Assembly (NCBI RefSeq): GCF_002729955.1
Contig: NZ_PBYA01000032.1
Coordinates: 124,001 to 188,000 of the forward strand
DNA from: Salinisphaera sp.
Lineage (GTDB): Bacteria > Pseudomonadota > Gammaproteobacteria > Nevskiales > Salinisphaeraceae
Direction: 5' to 3'
DNA: 64,000 nucleotides
Shown one piece after another: positions 55,353 to 64,000 of the stretch. Below the pieces are notes generated by a model. It ran no database searches. It worked only from the letters and a program-made list of their open reading frames with translations, and had not been told where the DNA came from. Made by a program: the position numbers and the translations under genes. Within the stretch, counting starts at the first letter, position 1, and every line of letters starts with the position of its first letter.

Positions 55353-56495
55353 TTACACCCCCAGCGCGTTCGTGCAAAGCGCGAATATGGCATCGATCAC
55401 GATGATGCCGATAATCGACACCACGACCGTGCGCGTGGCGGCACGCCCGACTTCGGCCGCATTGCGCCCTGCGCGCATGCCCAGGTAACAACTGGCCAGG
55501 GCAATCAACACACCAAAACAGACCGCCTTGATGAAACCGATCACGAAATGCCGCATGGCCACGGCATCCTGCAGGCGGCCGAGAAAACTCGCGGGCGAGG
55601 TATTGAGCACGACATCGGCCACGATCATGCCGCCGCCAATGCCCAACGCCGCGGCATAGAGAAACAGCAGCGGCATCATCAACGTCAACGCCGTCAAACG
55701 TGGCAATACCAGGAATTCGAACGGCGATACGCCGATCATGCGCAGCGCATCGATTTCTTCGTTGGCTTCCATGGTGGCAAGATGCGCGGCGAACGTCGCA
55801 CCGATTCGCCCGGCCATAATGAAAGCGGTCATGATCGCGGCCATTTCGCGAGCGACCGCAATGCCCACCAGGTCGGCCAGATAGAGGCCGGCGCCGAACG
55901 TCGCCAACTGTACCGCGCCGACGAAGCCCAGAACCGCACCGATCAACAGATTCACCACGGTGACGACCGGCAACGAGGCGGCGCCAGTTTCGCGAATGAG
56001 CGCCATGAAATCGACCCAGCGCGCCTGTGCCTTGCCAACCGCGAGCTTGGGCGTGGCAGCAAAAGCGTTACCGATCAGCTCGGCCGTATCTGCAACCGAC
56101 GCGACGCGCCGACCGCCGCGTTTACCCAGCCTATTGAGCCAGTGCGCACGATCGCGCCTGCCTTCCTCGGGCTGGGCCGGGCGGGCCAACGTCACCAGCG
56201 CATGTACGCTATCTGGTAAATCTTCGTACCGAACCTCGACAGAGCGCATGCGCAACTGCTCATTGACGCCATACACGACCGCGGCGACCCGCGGGTGCGC
56301 ACTCGCCAGTTCCGTCCCATCGATGACCACGGGTGCGGCGTCGTGCGTGCGCGCACCAAGCACTTCCGCAACGATCCGCTGCGTGGTCGGCAGCTGCGCC
56401 GACGCGCCCCAGTCGCCCGCGAGTACGAGCGCAACCCCGTCGGGGCGCGCTTCAATACGATACAAAGTCGAGATGGGCGACGCGGGTTGCGGCAC
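55353..56495 (-). CDS. mlaE: MlaE-like permease with N-terminal STAS domain
   Basis: Protein of 380 residues. Residues 1-110 form a STAS-type domain (LVLAGDWGAS, VVIDGTELASAH), which in enteric bacteria is the separate MlaB; residues 130-380 are the MlaE permease with five or six membrane segments and the conserved GRIGATFAAHLATMEANEEIDALRMIGVSPFEFL (about 228-262, in parts). Read from a GTG at 56495. The outer-membrane factor gene of the RND pump ends only 30 bp upstream, with no terminator between, so the Mla unit is probably co-transcribed with the pump. Confidence 0.88.
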   Translation of the reverse strand: MPQPASPISTLYRIEARPDGVALVLAGDWGASAQLPTTQRIVAEVLGARTHDAAPVVIDGTELASAHPRVAAVVYGVNEQLRMRSVEVRYEDLPDSVHALVTLARPAQPEEGRRDRAHWLNRLGKRGGRRVASVADTAELIGNAFAATPKLAVGKAQARWVDFMALIRETGAASLPVVTVVNLLIGAVLGFVGAVQLATFGAGLYLADLVGIAVAREMAAIMTAFIMAGRIGATFAAHLATMEANEEIDALRMIGVSPFEFLVLPRLTALTLMMPLLFLYAAALGIGGGMIVADVVLNTSPASFLGRLQDAVAMRHFVIGFIKAVCFGVLIALASCYLGMRAGRNAAEVGRAATRTVVVSIIGIIVIDAIFALCTNALGV

Positions 56496-56525
56496 AAAGG
56501 CTCGATAGCGAAACGAAGAGGTTTC

Positions 56526-58079
56526 CTATTCTGACACGTTGCGCGCGTCAGGTTGCGCGCTATCGTTTTTCTGCGGTGCGTAAGAGTCACGCACCGCTTC
56601 CAAACCATCGTTCAAGGAATCGCTGTTTTCGGTCCAACCGCCGCCGAGGGCCTTGAAAAGGTCCGCCGTCGCGGTAAAGCGATCACGAATCGCCTCGGCC
56701 AGATCCAGCTGCGCCGAGAACAATTGACGCTGGGCATCGAGCACGTCGAAAAACGCCGTGCGCCCCACGTCGTAACGGATCTGGGCGAGCTCCACGGTTT
56801 CGCGATAGGCATCGACCTGGCGCTGTACCGACTCGACGCGCTCGTCGGTGAGATTCACCGCCACCAGCGCATCGCGCACTTCGGAAAACGCCTGACGCAG
56901 GGTCTGGCGATACTGGATTTCGGCTGCGTCCTTCTGCGCGATCGCGGTTTCGTAGTTCGCCTGCCGGCGTCCGAAGTCCAGAATCGGCGCGGAAATCGTG
57001 CCGGCGATGCTCTGGGTTTCTGAATACGGCTCGAACAGGTCGTCCACATCGATCGCCTCGGTGCCGATCATGGCGGTGAGGTCAAAGGTCGGGAAGAACT
57101 GCGCCTTCGCCACGCCGATACTCGCGTTCGCCGCGATTAGCTGCGCCTCGGCGGCCCGGATATCCGGCCGTCGCTCGACCAGCAGCGATGGAATCACCAC
57201 CGGCAGGTCGTTGGGCAGATGCATATCCTCGAACGAACCGTCGTTGATTTCGGGGCCGGCCAGAATCTCGCTGGGCGTGCGACCGGTCAGAATCGCAAGC
57301 GCCGAACGCAGTTCGCTGGCTTGCTGCCTAAGTGGCGGCATCTGCGATCGTGCGGTTTCGAGCAACGACCGTGTCTGTAGCAGCGTGAGCTTGTCGATCG
57401 CGCCGTATTTGTAGCGTTGCTGATCAAGTTCGAGGCCGCGCTCGCGCGTGGCAATGGTTTCCTGCGTGACCCGAATCTGGCGCTCGAGCGCGCGCAGCGA
57501 CATGTAGTTGGTCACCACATCGCTGACCACACCCAGACGAATTGAATCCTGGGTATAGGCCGACGACAGCAGCGCCGCGCGCGCCTGCTCACTGGCACGG
57601 CGCAGGCCGCCGAACACGTCGAGCTCGTAGCTGAGCGTGGCCGCGACCGAGAAGTAGTTGTAGCGCTGCCCGGCCGCCTGGGTCGAACCCGAGCCCGACG
57701 ATGCGCCGCCGCCCGCACCACCGCTGCCGCCACTGCTCGCGCCGAGATAGCTGGTCTTCTCGCGCGCCGCCTGCGCCTGGCCCTGAATCGACGGAAACAG
57801 GTTGGCGTTGGCCAGACCCAGCTGCGCACGCGCCTCGCGGAAACGTGCGGCCTGCAGGGCCACGTCGAGGTTGTCGTCCAGCGCGTCGTCAATCAGTTCG
57901 TTGAGAACCGGATCGCGATACCGCGTCCACCAGTACGCCAGTTCCTGGCGCTGGCTCTTGCTCAGCAGCGTCGAGTCGAACGCCGAATCCGGCAGGTCGA
58001 TATCAGGGCGCTGATAATCCGGGCCGAGCGTACAGGCCGACAGGCCCGCCACGGCGAGCAGCAGAAGGGCCTTACGCAT
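56526..58079 (-). CDS. RND outer-membrane factor lipoprotein (OprM/NodT family)
   Basis: Outer-membrane channel of 517 residues. [16 protein letters not shown] is a near-perfect lipoprotein signal with Cys 16, followed by TLGPDYQRP, the usual OprM mature start. Helical-barrel repeats recur twice ([21 protein letters not shown] and [22 protein letters not shown], in parts). A Gly/Ser-rich insert (about 105-135) is unusual. A start at 58097 is possible but weaker. It overlaps the pump stop by eight bases. Confidence 0.9.
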   Translation of the reverse strand: MRKALLLLAVAGLSACTLGPDYQRPDIDLPDSAFDSTLLSKSQRQELAYWWTRYRDPVLNELIDDALDDNLDVALQAARFREARAQLGLANANLFPSIQGQAQAAREKTSYLGASSGGSGGAGGGASSGSGSTQAAGQRYNYFSVAATLSYELDVFGGLRRASEQARAALLSSAYTQDSIRLGVVSDVVTNYMSLRALERQIRVTQETIATRERGLELDQQRYKYGAIDKLTLLQTRSLLETARSQMPPLRQQASELRSALAILTGRTPSEILAGPEINDGSFEDMHLPNDLPVVIPSLLVERRPDIRAAEAQLIAANASIGVAKAQFFPTFDLTAMIGTEAIDVDDLFEPYSETQSIAGTISAPILDFGRRQANYETAIAQKDAAEIQYRQTLRQAFSEVRDALVAVNLTDERVESVQRQVDAYRETVELAQIRYDVGRTAFFDVLDAQRQLFSAQLDLAEAIRDRFTATADLFKALGGGWTENSDSLNDGLEAVRDSYAPQKNDSAQPDARNVSE

Positions 58080-61000
58080 GGGGATTGCCTTCATCATCTT
58101 TTCTTTTGTTGAGCAAACGTCCGGCCCGCGCCGAGCCGCGCTCGACCAGATCATAGAACAGCGGCACGAATAGAATGGCAAAGAACGTAGCCGCCAGCAT
58201 GCCACCAACCACAGCCGTACCGATGGCATTACGGCTATTCGCCGACGCGCCAGTGGCCAGCGCCAGCGGTACACAGCCGAGAATGAAGGCCAGCGACGTC
58301 ATCACGATTGGGCGAAAACGCAATTTGGCTGCTTCAAAGGCAGCGGCCGCAGGCGACTTGCCCTCTTCGCGCGACATAACCGCGAACTCCACGATCAGAA
58401 TCGCGTTCTTGGCGGCCAGACCGATCAGCACCAGCAAACCCACCGAGAAGTAGAGGTTGTTATCGATACCCCGAAACCAGACAGCCACGAAGGCGCCCAG
58501 TGCGGCGAATGGCACCGCGGTGATCACCGCCAGCGGCAGCGTCCATTTCTCGTACTGGGCCGCCAGAATCAGGAACACCATGATCATGCCGAACAGCACG
58601 GCGATCCCGCCCGATCCGGCTGCGGTTTCTTCCTGATAGGCGGTGCCCGTGAAACTCAGCTGGTAATTGTTGCCGCCGAGCACATCGGCCACGACCTGCT
58701 GGATGGCCGCGTTCGCCTGGCCCGAACTATAGCCCGGCGCCGGCGAGCCCATGATCTTGGCCGCCGGGAAGATATTGAAACGCTCTACCACGTCGGCTGC
58801 AAGCCTGCGTTCATGGCTCACTAGCGAGCTCACTGGAATCATGTCGCCGGTGGTATCCGAACGGACGAATACCTTGGCCAGATCCTCCGGCTTTTCGCGA
58901 TACGGCGCATCAGACTGGATATTGACCTGCCAGTTCCGCCCCAGATAGGTGAACTGGTTCACGTACAGCGAACCGAAAGTCGCCTGGAGGGTGGCAAACA
59001 GATCGTTGATCGGCACGCCCAGCGTCTTGGCTTTTTCGCGATCCACATCCAGTCGGTAGCGCGGCACGTTGGTCGTGAGGGTGGTGCGCACCTGCGACAG
59101 CTCGGGGCGTTTATTGGCCTCGGCCACCACCTTGCCGGCGGCCTCACGAATTTCGTTGAAGCTGTCGCCGGATTTGCTCTGCAAGTAGCCCTCAAAACCA
59201 CCGGTCGTCGACAAGCCGATGATGGGCGGCGGGTTGAAGGCTATGATCTGGGCATCCGGGATCTGCGCGCCAAGGCCGAATGTCTGGCCTACGAGCGAAA
59301 ATGAATCCTGTCCTTGGCCACCGCGCTCGTCCCAGTCCTTGAGCGTCAGGAAGGCGATACCGGCATAGGTACGTTGAGCGCCAGCCAGAAAGTCGTAACC
59401 GGCGACACCGACGATATCCTCGACCGCCGGCATGGCCTTGAGACTTTTGCTAATCACCTCATCGCGGACTTCTTCGGTACGTTGCAATGAAGCCGCCGGC
59501 GGCAGGGTATAGGTCGTGAAGATATAGCCCTGATCCTCCTGCGGCAGCAGACCGCCCGGCACCTGGGTGGACATGAACCAGGTCGCTACCAGCACGCCCA
59601 CGAACAGCACCAGACCGAGAATCGCCCGGCGCAGCAGCAGATCGACGCCCCATAGATAGGCACCGGTCGCCTTTTTGAACATCTGGTTGAACTTGCGAAA
59701 GAACCAGTTGGGCGTTTTCTTGCGCGGCTTGAGAAACACCGCACACAGGGCCGGGGTCAGCGTGAGTGCGACCAGCCCCGAGAAGGCCACCGACACCGCG
59801 ATGGTAATCGCGAACTGTCGATACATCTGGCCAGACAAACCGCCCAGAAAGCCGACCGGCACGAATACGGCCGCCAGTACCAGCACCACCGCGATCACCG
59901 GGCCACTGACCTCCTCCATGGCCTTGATCGCCGCATCCTTGGGCGACTTGCCCTCCTCCTCCATGATGCGTTCGACGTTCTCGATCACGATGATGGCGTC
60001 GTCCACGACAATACCGATCGCGAGAATCAGGCCGAACAGCGTGAGCAGGTTGATGGAAAAGCCGAGCGCATACATGCCCGCGAAGGTGCCGATCACCGAC
60101 ACCGGAATTGCGAGCAAGGGAATCAGCGTGGCGCGTACGTTCTGCAGGAACAAAAACACCACGAGCACGACCAGGATGATCGCCTCGATGAACGTCTGTT
60201 CCACGTCGGTAATCGAGGCATCGACGAATTTGGTCGTATCGAATGGAATCTCGTATTCCATGCCGTTGGGCAGATCCTTGCCCAACTCTTTCATCCGCGC
60301 GCGGATACGCTCCACGGTCGCCAGCGAGTTGGCGCCCGGCGCCAGATACACCGCGAACGGAACCGCCGGATTGCCCGAGAACGAACCACTGGTGCTATAA
60401 CTCTGCGCGCCCAGTTCGACGCGTGAGACATCACCCAGGCGCAGCACCTGGCCGTTATCCTCGGTCCGCAGGATGATGTTCTTGAACTGCTCCGCGTTGG
60501 AGAAACGCCCCTCGGTACTGGCGGTGTATGTGAACGCGATTTCGTTGTCGTTGGGCATGGCACCGAAGCTGCCCGCCGCAAACTGCGAGTTCTGCTCCTG
60601 AAGCGCTGCCTGCACATCAGCCGGAGTGAGCTGATAACGCGCCATCTTGCTCGGATTGAGCCAGATGCGCATGGAATAATCCTGCGAACCGAACAGCCGC
60701 GCATCGCCCACGCCTTCGACACGCTTGAGTGCGTCGATGACGTTAACCAGCGCATAGTTACTGATATACGTGGTATCGAAGGTCTGATCGGGCGAGAACA
60801 GCGTGAGCACGGTGAGAATGTTGCTCGAGCGCTTGTCGACCTGCACGCCGGTGTTGCGCACCGTCTGCGGCAGCTGCGACAGCGCCGCCTGCACACGGTT
60901 GTTGACGTTGATGGTGTTCTGATCGGGATCGGTACCGATCGCGAACGATACCGAGATCTGCAGCGTGCCCGCGTCCGACGCCGTCGACGTCATGTAGAGC

Positions 61001-61227
61001 ATGTCCTGGACGCCGTTGATCTCCTGCTCGAGCGGCGCGGCGACGGTTTCGGCAATATCCTCGGCGCTGGCGCCCGGGTAGGTCGCCTGGACCACCACCT
61101 CCGGCGGCACCACGTCCGGATACTGGGCAATCGGCAGCGCGCGCATGGCCATCAGGCCCGCGAGCGTGATCACGATCGAGAGAACGGTCGCGAATACCGG
61201 CCGTTCGATGAAAAAGCGAGAAATCAT
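58072..61227 (-). CDS. RND efflux pump, HAE-1 family (AcrB/MexB type)
   Basis: Inner-membrane proton-driven pump of 1051 residues, the full family length. It opens [18 protein letters not shown]; the TM4 pair in [18 protein letters not shown] supplies the two proton-relay Asp and [15 protein letters not shown] in TM10 the Lys. [12 protein letters not shown] and [13 protein letters not shown] belong to the porter domain. It exports hydrophobic drugs, solvents or fatty acids. Two bases after the adaptor gene. Confidence 0.95.
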   Translation of the reverse strand: MISRFFIERPVFATVLSIVITLAGLMAMRALPIAQYPDVVPPEVVVQATYPGASAEDIAETVAAPLEQEINGVQDMLYMTSTASDAGTLQISVSFAIGTDPDQNTINVNNRVQAALSQLPQTVRNTGVQVDKRSSNILTVLTLFSPDQTFDTTYISNYALVNVIDALKRVEGVGDARLFGSQDYSMRIWLNPSKMARYQLTPADVQAALQEQNSQFAAGSFGAMPNDNEIAFTYTASTEGRFSNAEQFKNIILRTEDNGQVLRLGDVSRVELGAQSYSTSGSFSGNPAVPFAVYLAPGANSLATVERIRARMKELGKDLPNGMEYEIPFDTTKFVDASITDVEQTFIEAIILVVLVVFLFLQNVRATLIPLLAIPVSVIGTFAGMYALGFSINLLTLFGLILAIGIVVDDAIIVIENVERIMEEEGKSPKDAAIKAMEEVSGPVIAVVLVLAAVFVPVGFLGGLSGQMYRQFAITIAVSVAFSGLVALTLTPALCAVFLKPRKKTPNWFFRKFNQMFKKATGAYLWGVDLLLRRAILGLVLFVGVLVATWFMSTQVPGGLLPQEDQGYIFTTYTLPPAASLQRTEEVRDEVISKSLKAMPAVEDIVGVAGYDFLAGAQRTYAGIAFLTLKDWDERGGQGQDSFSLVGQTFGLGAQIPDAQIIAFNPPPIIGLSTTGGFEGYLQSKSGDSFNEIREAAGKVVAEANKRPELSQVRTTLTTNVPRYRLDVDREKAKTLGVPINDLFATLQATFGSLYVNQFTYLGRNWQVNIQSDAPYREKPEDLAKVFVRSDTTGDMIPVSSLVSHERRLAADVVERFNIFPAAKIMGSPAPGYSSGQANAAIQQVVADVLGGNNYQLSFTGTAYQEETAAGSGGIAVLFGMIMVFLILAAQYEKWTLPLAVITAVPFAALGAFVAVWFRGIDNNLYFSVGLLVLIGLAAKNAILIVEFAVMSREEGKSPAAAAFEAAKLRFRPIVMTSLAFILGCVPLALATGASANSRNAIGTAVVGGMLAATFFAILFVPLFYDLVERGSARAGRLLNKRKDDEGNPHA

Positions 61228-61229
61228 CT

Positions 61230-62705
61230 TCAGCTGCCCCGGCCGACGTTGGCGGCATAGGCGTCATCGGTACGGTACGCCTGGCGCGCCCCCGATGAAG
61301 CACGCGGTTGATTCATACCCTGCAGCGGTTCGCGCGGACTCAGGCGCAGGTCATGCGTGTCGATACCCACCACCGCATTGTGCTCGTTGCCATTGTGCGC
61401 ATCGGCCGACTGGCCCACCGGCTGATCGCCGTCGCTCGTATCCGACTGGCCGGCGTCGCCCTGGTTACTGCCCTGGCTACTGCCCTGGCTGCCACCTTCG
61501 GCAGACGCACCCGACGTATCCTCCTGCTCGGGCTTGACCTTCACTGCGGCCCCCGGCTTGAGCTGGCCCAGCCCGGAGACGATAACCTGCTCGCCCCCCG
61601 ACAGACCGGACTCGACGAGGCGGCCGTTTTCCACGTCCGGGCCGAGCTGCACCTTCACCGCCTTGGCCTTGCCGTCGTCGCCGACGACGTATACCTGGGT
61701 CTGCTGCTCACCATCGGATACCGCCACGTTGGGCACCACGACCGCGTTGTGGCGCGTATCCAGACGAATACGGGCACGCACATAACGGCCCGGCATGAGC
61801 GCGTTGTTGGCGTTTTCCACCACCGCACGCAGCTGCACGGTACCGGTCTCGGGATTGATGGTGCTCTGGGTGAAGTCCACCACGCCCTTGGCCGGGAACT
61901 CATCCCCATCCGGCAGAATGATGGTGGCTTCGCGGGTACGTTCGTTGGTGCTGCGCGCACCCATGGCGGCCAGCGCCTTGTTGCGGGCGATGGCGTCGTC
62001 TTCGGGCAGAGCGAACAGCACCTGCACCGGATCGAGCTGGGTGATGGTCGTCAGCTGGGTGCCGCTGCTCACGAGCGCGCCTTCGTCGACGTCACGCAGG
62101 CTGGTCACGCCGGTCAGCGGCGCTTCAACCGTGGTATAGCCGAGGTCGATCTGGGCGGCGTCGAGGTTGGCCTGGGCCTGTTCGACCGATGCCCGGGCGG
62201 TTTCGAGCTGAGAGAGCGAATCGTCGCGTTCGGCTTCGCTGACCGCGTCCACTTCATACAGGCGACGCACGCGCGCCCAGTTGCGCTGGGCCTGGTTGAG
62301 CGTGGCCTTGGCGCTTGAAAGCTCGGCCTTGCGCTGGTTCACCACCGCCTGAAAGGGGCGCGGGTCGATCGTGAAGAGCATGTCGCCCTGTTCGACGATC
62401 TCGCCTTCGTTGTAAAAGCGCTTCTCGAGAATGCCTTCCACTCGGGCACGCACCTCGACGGTCCGTCGCCCGCGGACCCGGCCCGGGTACTCCGACATGA
62501 TATCCACCGTGTGCGGGATCACGGTCTTGACGTCGACCGGCACCGGCGGCTGCTGTTGCTGACCGGCCTGCTGGCCGCCGCCCTCGCCACCACCTGCGCC
62601 GTCACCGCCGCCGCAGGCTGCGAGCACGCAGGTAAAAACGAGCACACAAGAAAGACGCAGGCCAAAGGAAGCTCGGCGCGCGGGCGCAGACAGGGGGTAG
62701 CGCAT
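61230..62705 (-). CDS. RND periplasmic adaptor (AcrA/MexA type)
   Basis: Membrane-fusion lipoprotein of 491 residues. The lipobox is LAAC (Cys around 31), then a Gly/Gln-rich linker. [22 protein letters not shown] starts the lipoyl part, followed by a helical hairpin (about 100-160) and [16 protein letters not shown], then beta-barrel and membrane-proximal domains. The C-terminal 90 residues are an unusual Ser/Gly/Gln/Asp-rich extension with [11 protein letters not shown] repeats, absent from AcrA. First gene of the minus-strand array; the divergent regulator lies 125 bp away. Confidence 0.92.
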   Translation of the reverse strand: MRYPLSAPARRASFGLRLSCVLVFTCVLAACGGGDGAGGGEGGGQQAGQQQQPPVPVDVKTVIPHTVDIMSEYPGRVRGRRTVEVRARVEGILEKRFYNEGEIVEQGDMLFTIDPRPFQAVVNQRKAELSSAKATLNQAQRNWARVRRLYEVDAVSEAERDDSLSQLETARASVEQAQANLDAAQIDLGYTTVEAPLTGVTSLRDVDEGALVSSGTQLTTITQLDPVQVLFALPEDDAIARNKALAAMGARSTNERTREATIILPDGDEFPAKGVVDFTQSTINPETGTVQLRAVVENANNALMPGRYVRARIRLDTRHNAVVVPNVAVSDGEQQTQVYVVGDDGKAKAVKVQLGPDVENGRLVESGLSGGEQVIVSGLGQLKPGAAVKVKPEQEDTSGASAEGGSQGSSQGSNQGDAGQSDTSDGDQPVGQSADAHNGNEHNAVVGIDTHDLRLSPREPLQGMNQPRASSGARQAYRTDDAYAANVGRGS

Positions 62706-62756
62706 AGAAGTATTCCCGAAGGGGCCGATGGAACTAGCTGAATATAGCATTAAGTA

Positions 62757-62780
62757 TACATACATTCGCGTATGTATGTT
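62757..62780. promoter_or_regulatory. AcrR-type operator between regulator and pump
   Basis: A 22-bp inverted repeat, ACATACAT (62758-62765) against ATGTATGT (62772-62779), has a central TCGCGT and is nearly perfect. From memory it matches the E. coli AcrR operator at both arms. It lies 52 bp before the adaptor gene and 51 bp before the TetR gene, suiting repression of both. Confidence 0.8.
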
Positions 62781-62830
62781 CGAAACTTTTCGGGTATGCT
62801 TAGATCAGATCACGTGTGGATGACGACCCC

Positions 62831-63517
62831 ATGGGACGACGCACCAAAGACGAATCGGCCCAGACCCGAGAAACTATACTCGACGCGGCCGAAATCGAGA
62901 TGCAGGCACGCGGCGTGTCGCAGACCTCGCTGAATCGTATCGCCCAGCGTGCCCAGGTGACCCGGGGTGCGATCTACTGGCATTTTGCCGACAAGCGCGC
63001 CCTGCTCGAGGCGATGGTCGCCCGTACCCATCTGCCGCTGCGCGATCTGCGCCAGTGCTTGAGCCAGCATATTCCCGGCAACGAGCCGCTATGGCTTCTG
63101 CGCGAGGTCATGCGCCATGGCCTGGAACGCCTGGGCAACGACCCCCGCCACCGGCGCGTCTGTCATATCGTCATGCATCGCTGCGAAGTCACGGACGAAG
63201 GCCACCCGGCCGATGCCCTCATGCGGGCGATGTTCGAAGACGCCCGCGAGGTCATCATGTCGCTCTGCAACGAAATCAAGCAGCTCGGCCTGCTACATTC
63301 ACAGCTGTCGGCGCGAGATGCCAGCGACATGGTCATGGCATTCGTGGCCGGCCACTACGAATGCGTGTTGCGCCACCCCGAGACCCATGTCGCCGATCGC
63401 GACTGGGGTCCGCTGGTCGACGCGGCGCTGCGCGGCCTGATGAACGACCCCACTCAAGCAATGCTTACCCGTGCGCCCGCGGCTGAGATCCAGGAACCCG
63501 AACCGGCCGATCACTGA
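62831..63517 (+). CDS. TetR-family repressor, AcrR/TtgR-like
   Basis: Regulator of 228 residues. The N-terminal helix-turn-helix (about 10-55) reads TRETILDAAEIEMQARG, then RGAIYWHFADKRALLEAMV, typical of AcrR, MexR2 or TtgR repressors. The C-terminal ligand-binding half is long and helical. Start at 62831 rather than the GTG at 62816, because family members begin MGRRTK-like. It is divergent from the RND adaptor with an AcrR-type operator between, so it is expected to repress the pump until solvent or drug binds. The stop overlaps the convergent DUF218 gene by seven bases. Confidence 0.92.
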   Translation: MGRRTKDESAQTRETILDAAEIEMQARGVSQTSLNRIAQRAQVTRGAIYWHFADKRALLEAMVARTHLPLRDLRQCLSQHIPGNEPLWLLREVMRHGLERLGNDPRHRRVCHIVMHRCEVTDEGHPADALMRAMFEDAREVIMSLCNEIKQLGLLHSQLSARDASDMVMAFVAGHYECVLRHPETHVADRDWGPLVDAALRGLMNDPTQAMLTRAPAAEIQEPEPADH

Positions 63518-64000
63518 GCGCCCGTTTCGGCGCGGCTATCGTCGGTATCGTTTTTCGCCGGCGGGCGCTGATCGGGATAGGCCATGGGCGGACGGGGCAC
63601 CACGAGCACGCTGGGCCAGCGACGTGGGATTCCGTAGACCGGCGCGATCTTGTCGTCGCGGACGATGAAATCGAACACCGGTTCCGCCTCGATGATGTCG
63701 ATATGCCGCTGCGGGCCAAGAAACCGCGGCCCCTTGGACAGCAGGAACAGATCGACCACCGCCTTGAACCGAGCCAGGTACTCGCGCGCCTCGGCACGCA
63801 ACGGCTGACGCCGATCCTCCTGCGGCCGGATATAGGCCATGGCCTCGACACCGTTGTAGCGGGCGATGAACAGCGCGCGATAGACGTGATAGCGCTGCGA
63901 AACGATCACGAAGCGCTCGAGCCCGAACACCTGCTGGGCACGCACGATCGAATCCAGCGTGCGAAAGCCGGCGAAATCGAAGGTCAGCGCGGAATCGGGC
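63511..64000 (-). CDS. DUF218 (SanA/YdcF/ElyC-like) protein, 5' end outside window
   Basis: Partial gene; the frame is open to the window end. The visible 163 residues read FDFAGFRTLDSIVRA, then FVIVSQRYHVYRALFIARYNGVEAMAY (in parts), which is the DUF218 core as found in SanA, linked to vancomycin exclusion at high temperature and envelope integrity. A C-terminal tail of about 85 residues, with DIIEAEPVFDF and a Pro-rich stretch, follows. The N-terminal membrane anchor expected for the family lies beyond base 64000. Confidence 0.8.
   Translation of the reverse strand, partial: PDSALTFDFAGFRTLDSIVRAQQVFGLERFVIVSQRYHVYRALFIARYNGVEAMAYIRPQEDRRQPLRAEAREYLARFKAVVDLFLLSKGPRFLGPQRHIDIIEAEPVFDFIVRDDKIAPVYGIPRRWPSVLVVPRPPMAYPDQRPPAKNDTDDSRAETGAQ

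Noticed and set aside
56502-56520. GAAAC...GTTTC dyad at the OMF-mlaE junction as a PsrA-like site or terminator
   Set aside because: Arms of only five bases, no T-run, wrong position for an operator; probably chance.

Overview
The window reads as one stretch of chromosome from a GC-rich gammaproteobacterium. Supporting landmarks are the arsC-wrbA-DUF2069 run, hda-perM divergent from purMN, dcd/mrp/metG, rnfB-nth, argG beside rnt, minCDE, a class II (medium-chain type) PHA synthase and two tandem fadD genes. The mix of Pseudomonas-like local gene orders with an otherwise different layout, and the strong solvent and lipid theme, would fit a marine or halotolerant lineage such as Salinisphaera. 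That genus guess is inference. I see no rRNA, tRNA, prophage, intact insertion sequence or CRISPR array.

Layout. 1-6.7 kb: end of a lytic transglycosylase, arsC-wrbA-DUF2069, hda-perM (minus) and purM-purN-DUF3108 (plus). 6.7-16 kb: dcd, an MDR oxidoreductase, a DUF1127 gene divergent from a LysR regulator, mrp divergent from metG, an anchor-less orphan rnfB and nth. Copies of one short repeat family fill the gaps here, including 325-bp tandem units, one junction of which carries a 177-bp MITE-like insert. 16-24 kb: FAH-family enzyme, phosphoglycolate phosphatase, two paralogous exported proteins of unknown function, pckA, then a DUF6091-like periplasmic protein gene with a double-operator promoter and an XRE-type regulator. 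24-36 kb: lipoprotein FKBP isomerase, MFS transporter, argG, rnt, plsC, and the PHA cluster phaC / depolymerase-like protein without a nucleophile / phaZ. 33-42 kb: BrkB/YihY membrane protein, two fadD, GMC oxidoreductase, minCDE. 42-48 kb: circularly permuted ATP-grasp, alpha-E, zinc metallopeptidase, EamA transporter, alpha/beta hydrolase. 48-52.6 kb: a 1159-residue Ig-like-repeat lipoprotein followed by OmpW. 53-62.7 kb: a seven-gene minus-strand array joining an RND efflux pump (adaptor, pump, outer-membrane factor) to an MCE/Mla-type lipid transporter (permease, ATPase, MCE protein, lipoprotein), under a divergent AcrR-like TetR gene with an AcrR-type operator between them. The window ends in a partial DUF218 (SanA/YdcF) gene.

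Functional theme. Much of the window concerns lipids and the envelope: fatty-acid activation (two FadD), storage (PhaC/PhaZ), acyl transfer (PlsC), efflux plus lipid trafficking (RND + Mla), OmpW, and a DUF6091-like gene whose promoter carries operators resembling FabR/DesT fatty-acid sites. The best candidates for undescribed biology are the nucleophile-less PhaZ paralogue inside the PHA operon, the paired TULIP-like exported proteins at 17.8-20.2 kb, the DUF6091-like/XRE unit with its double operator, and the RND-Mla array.
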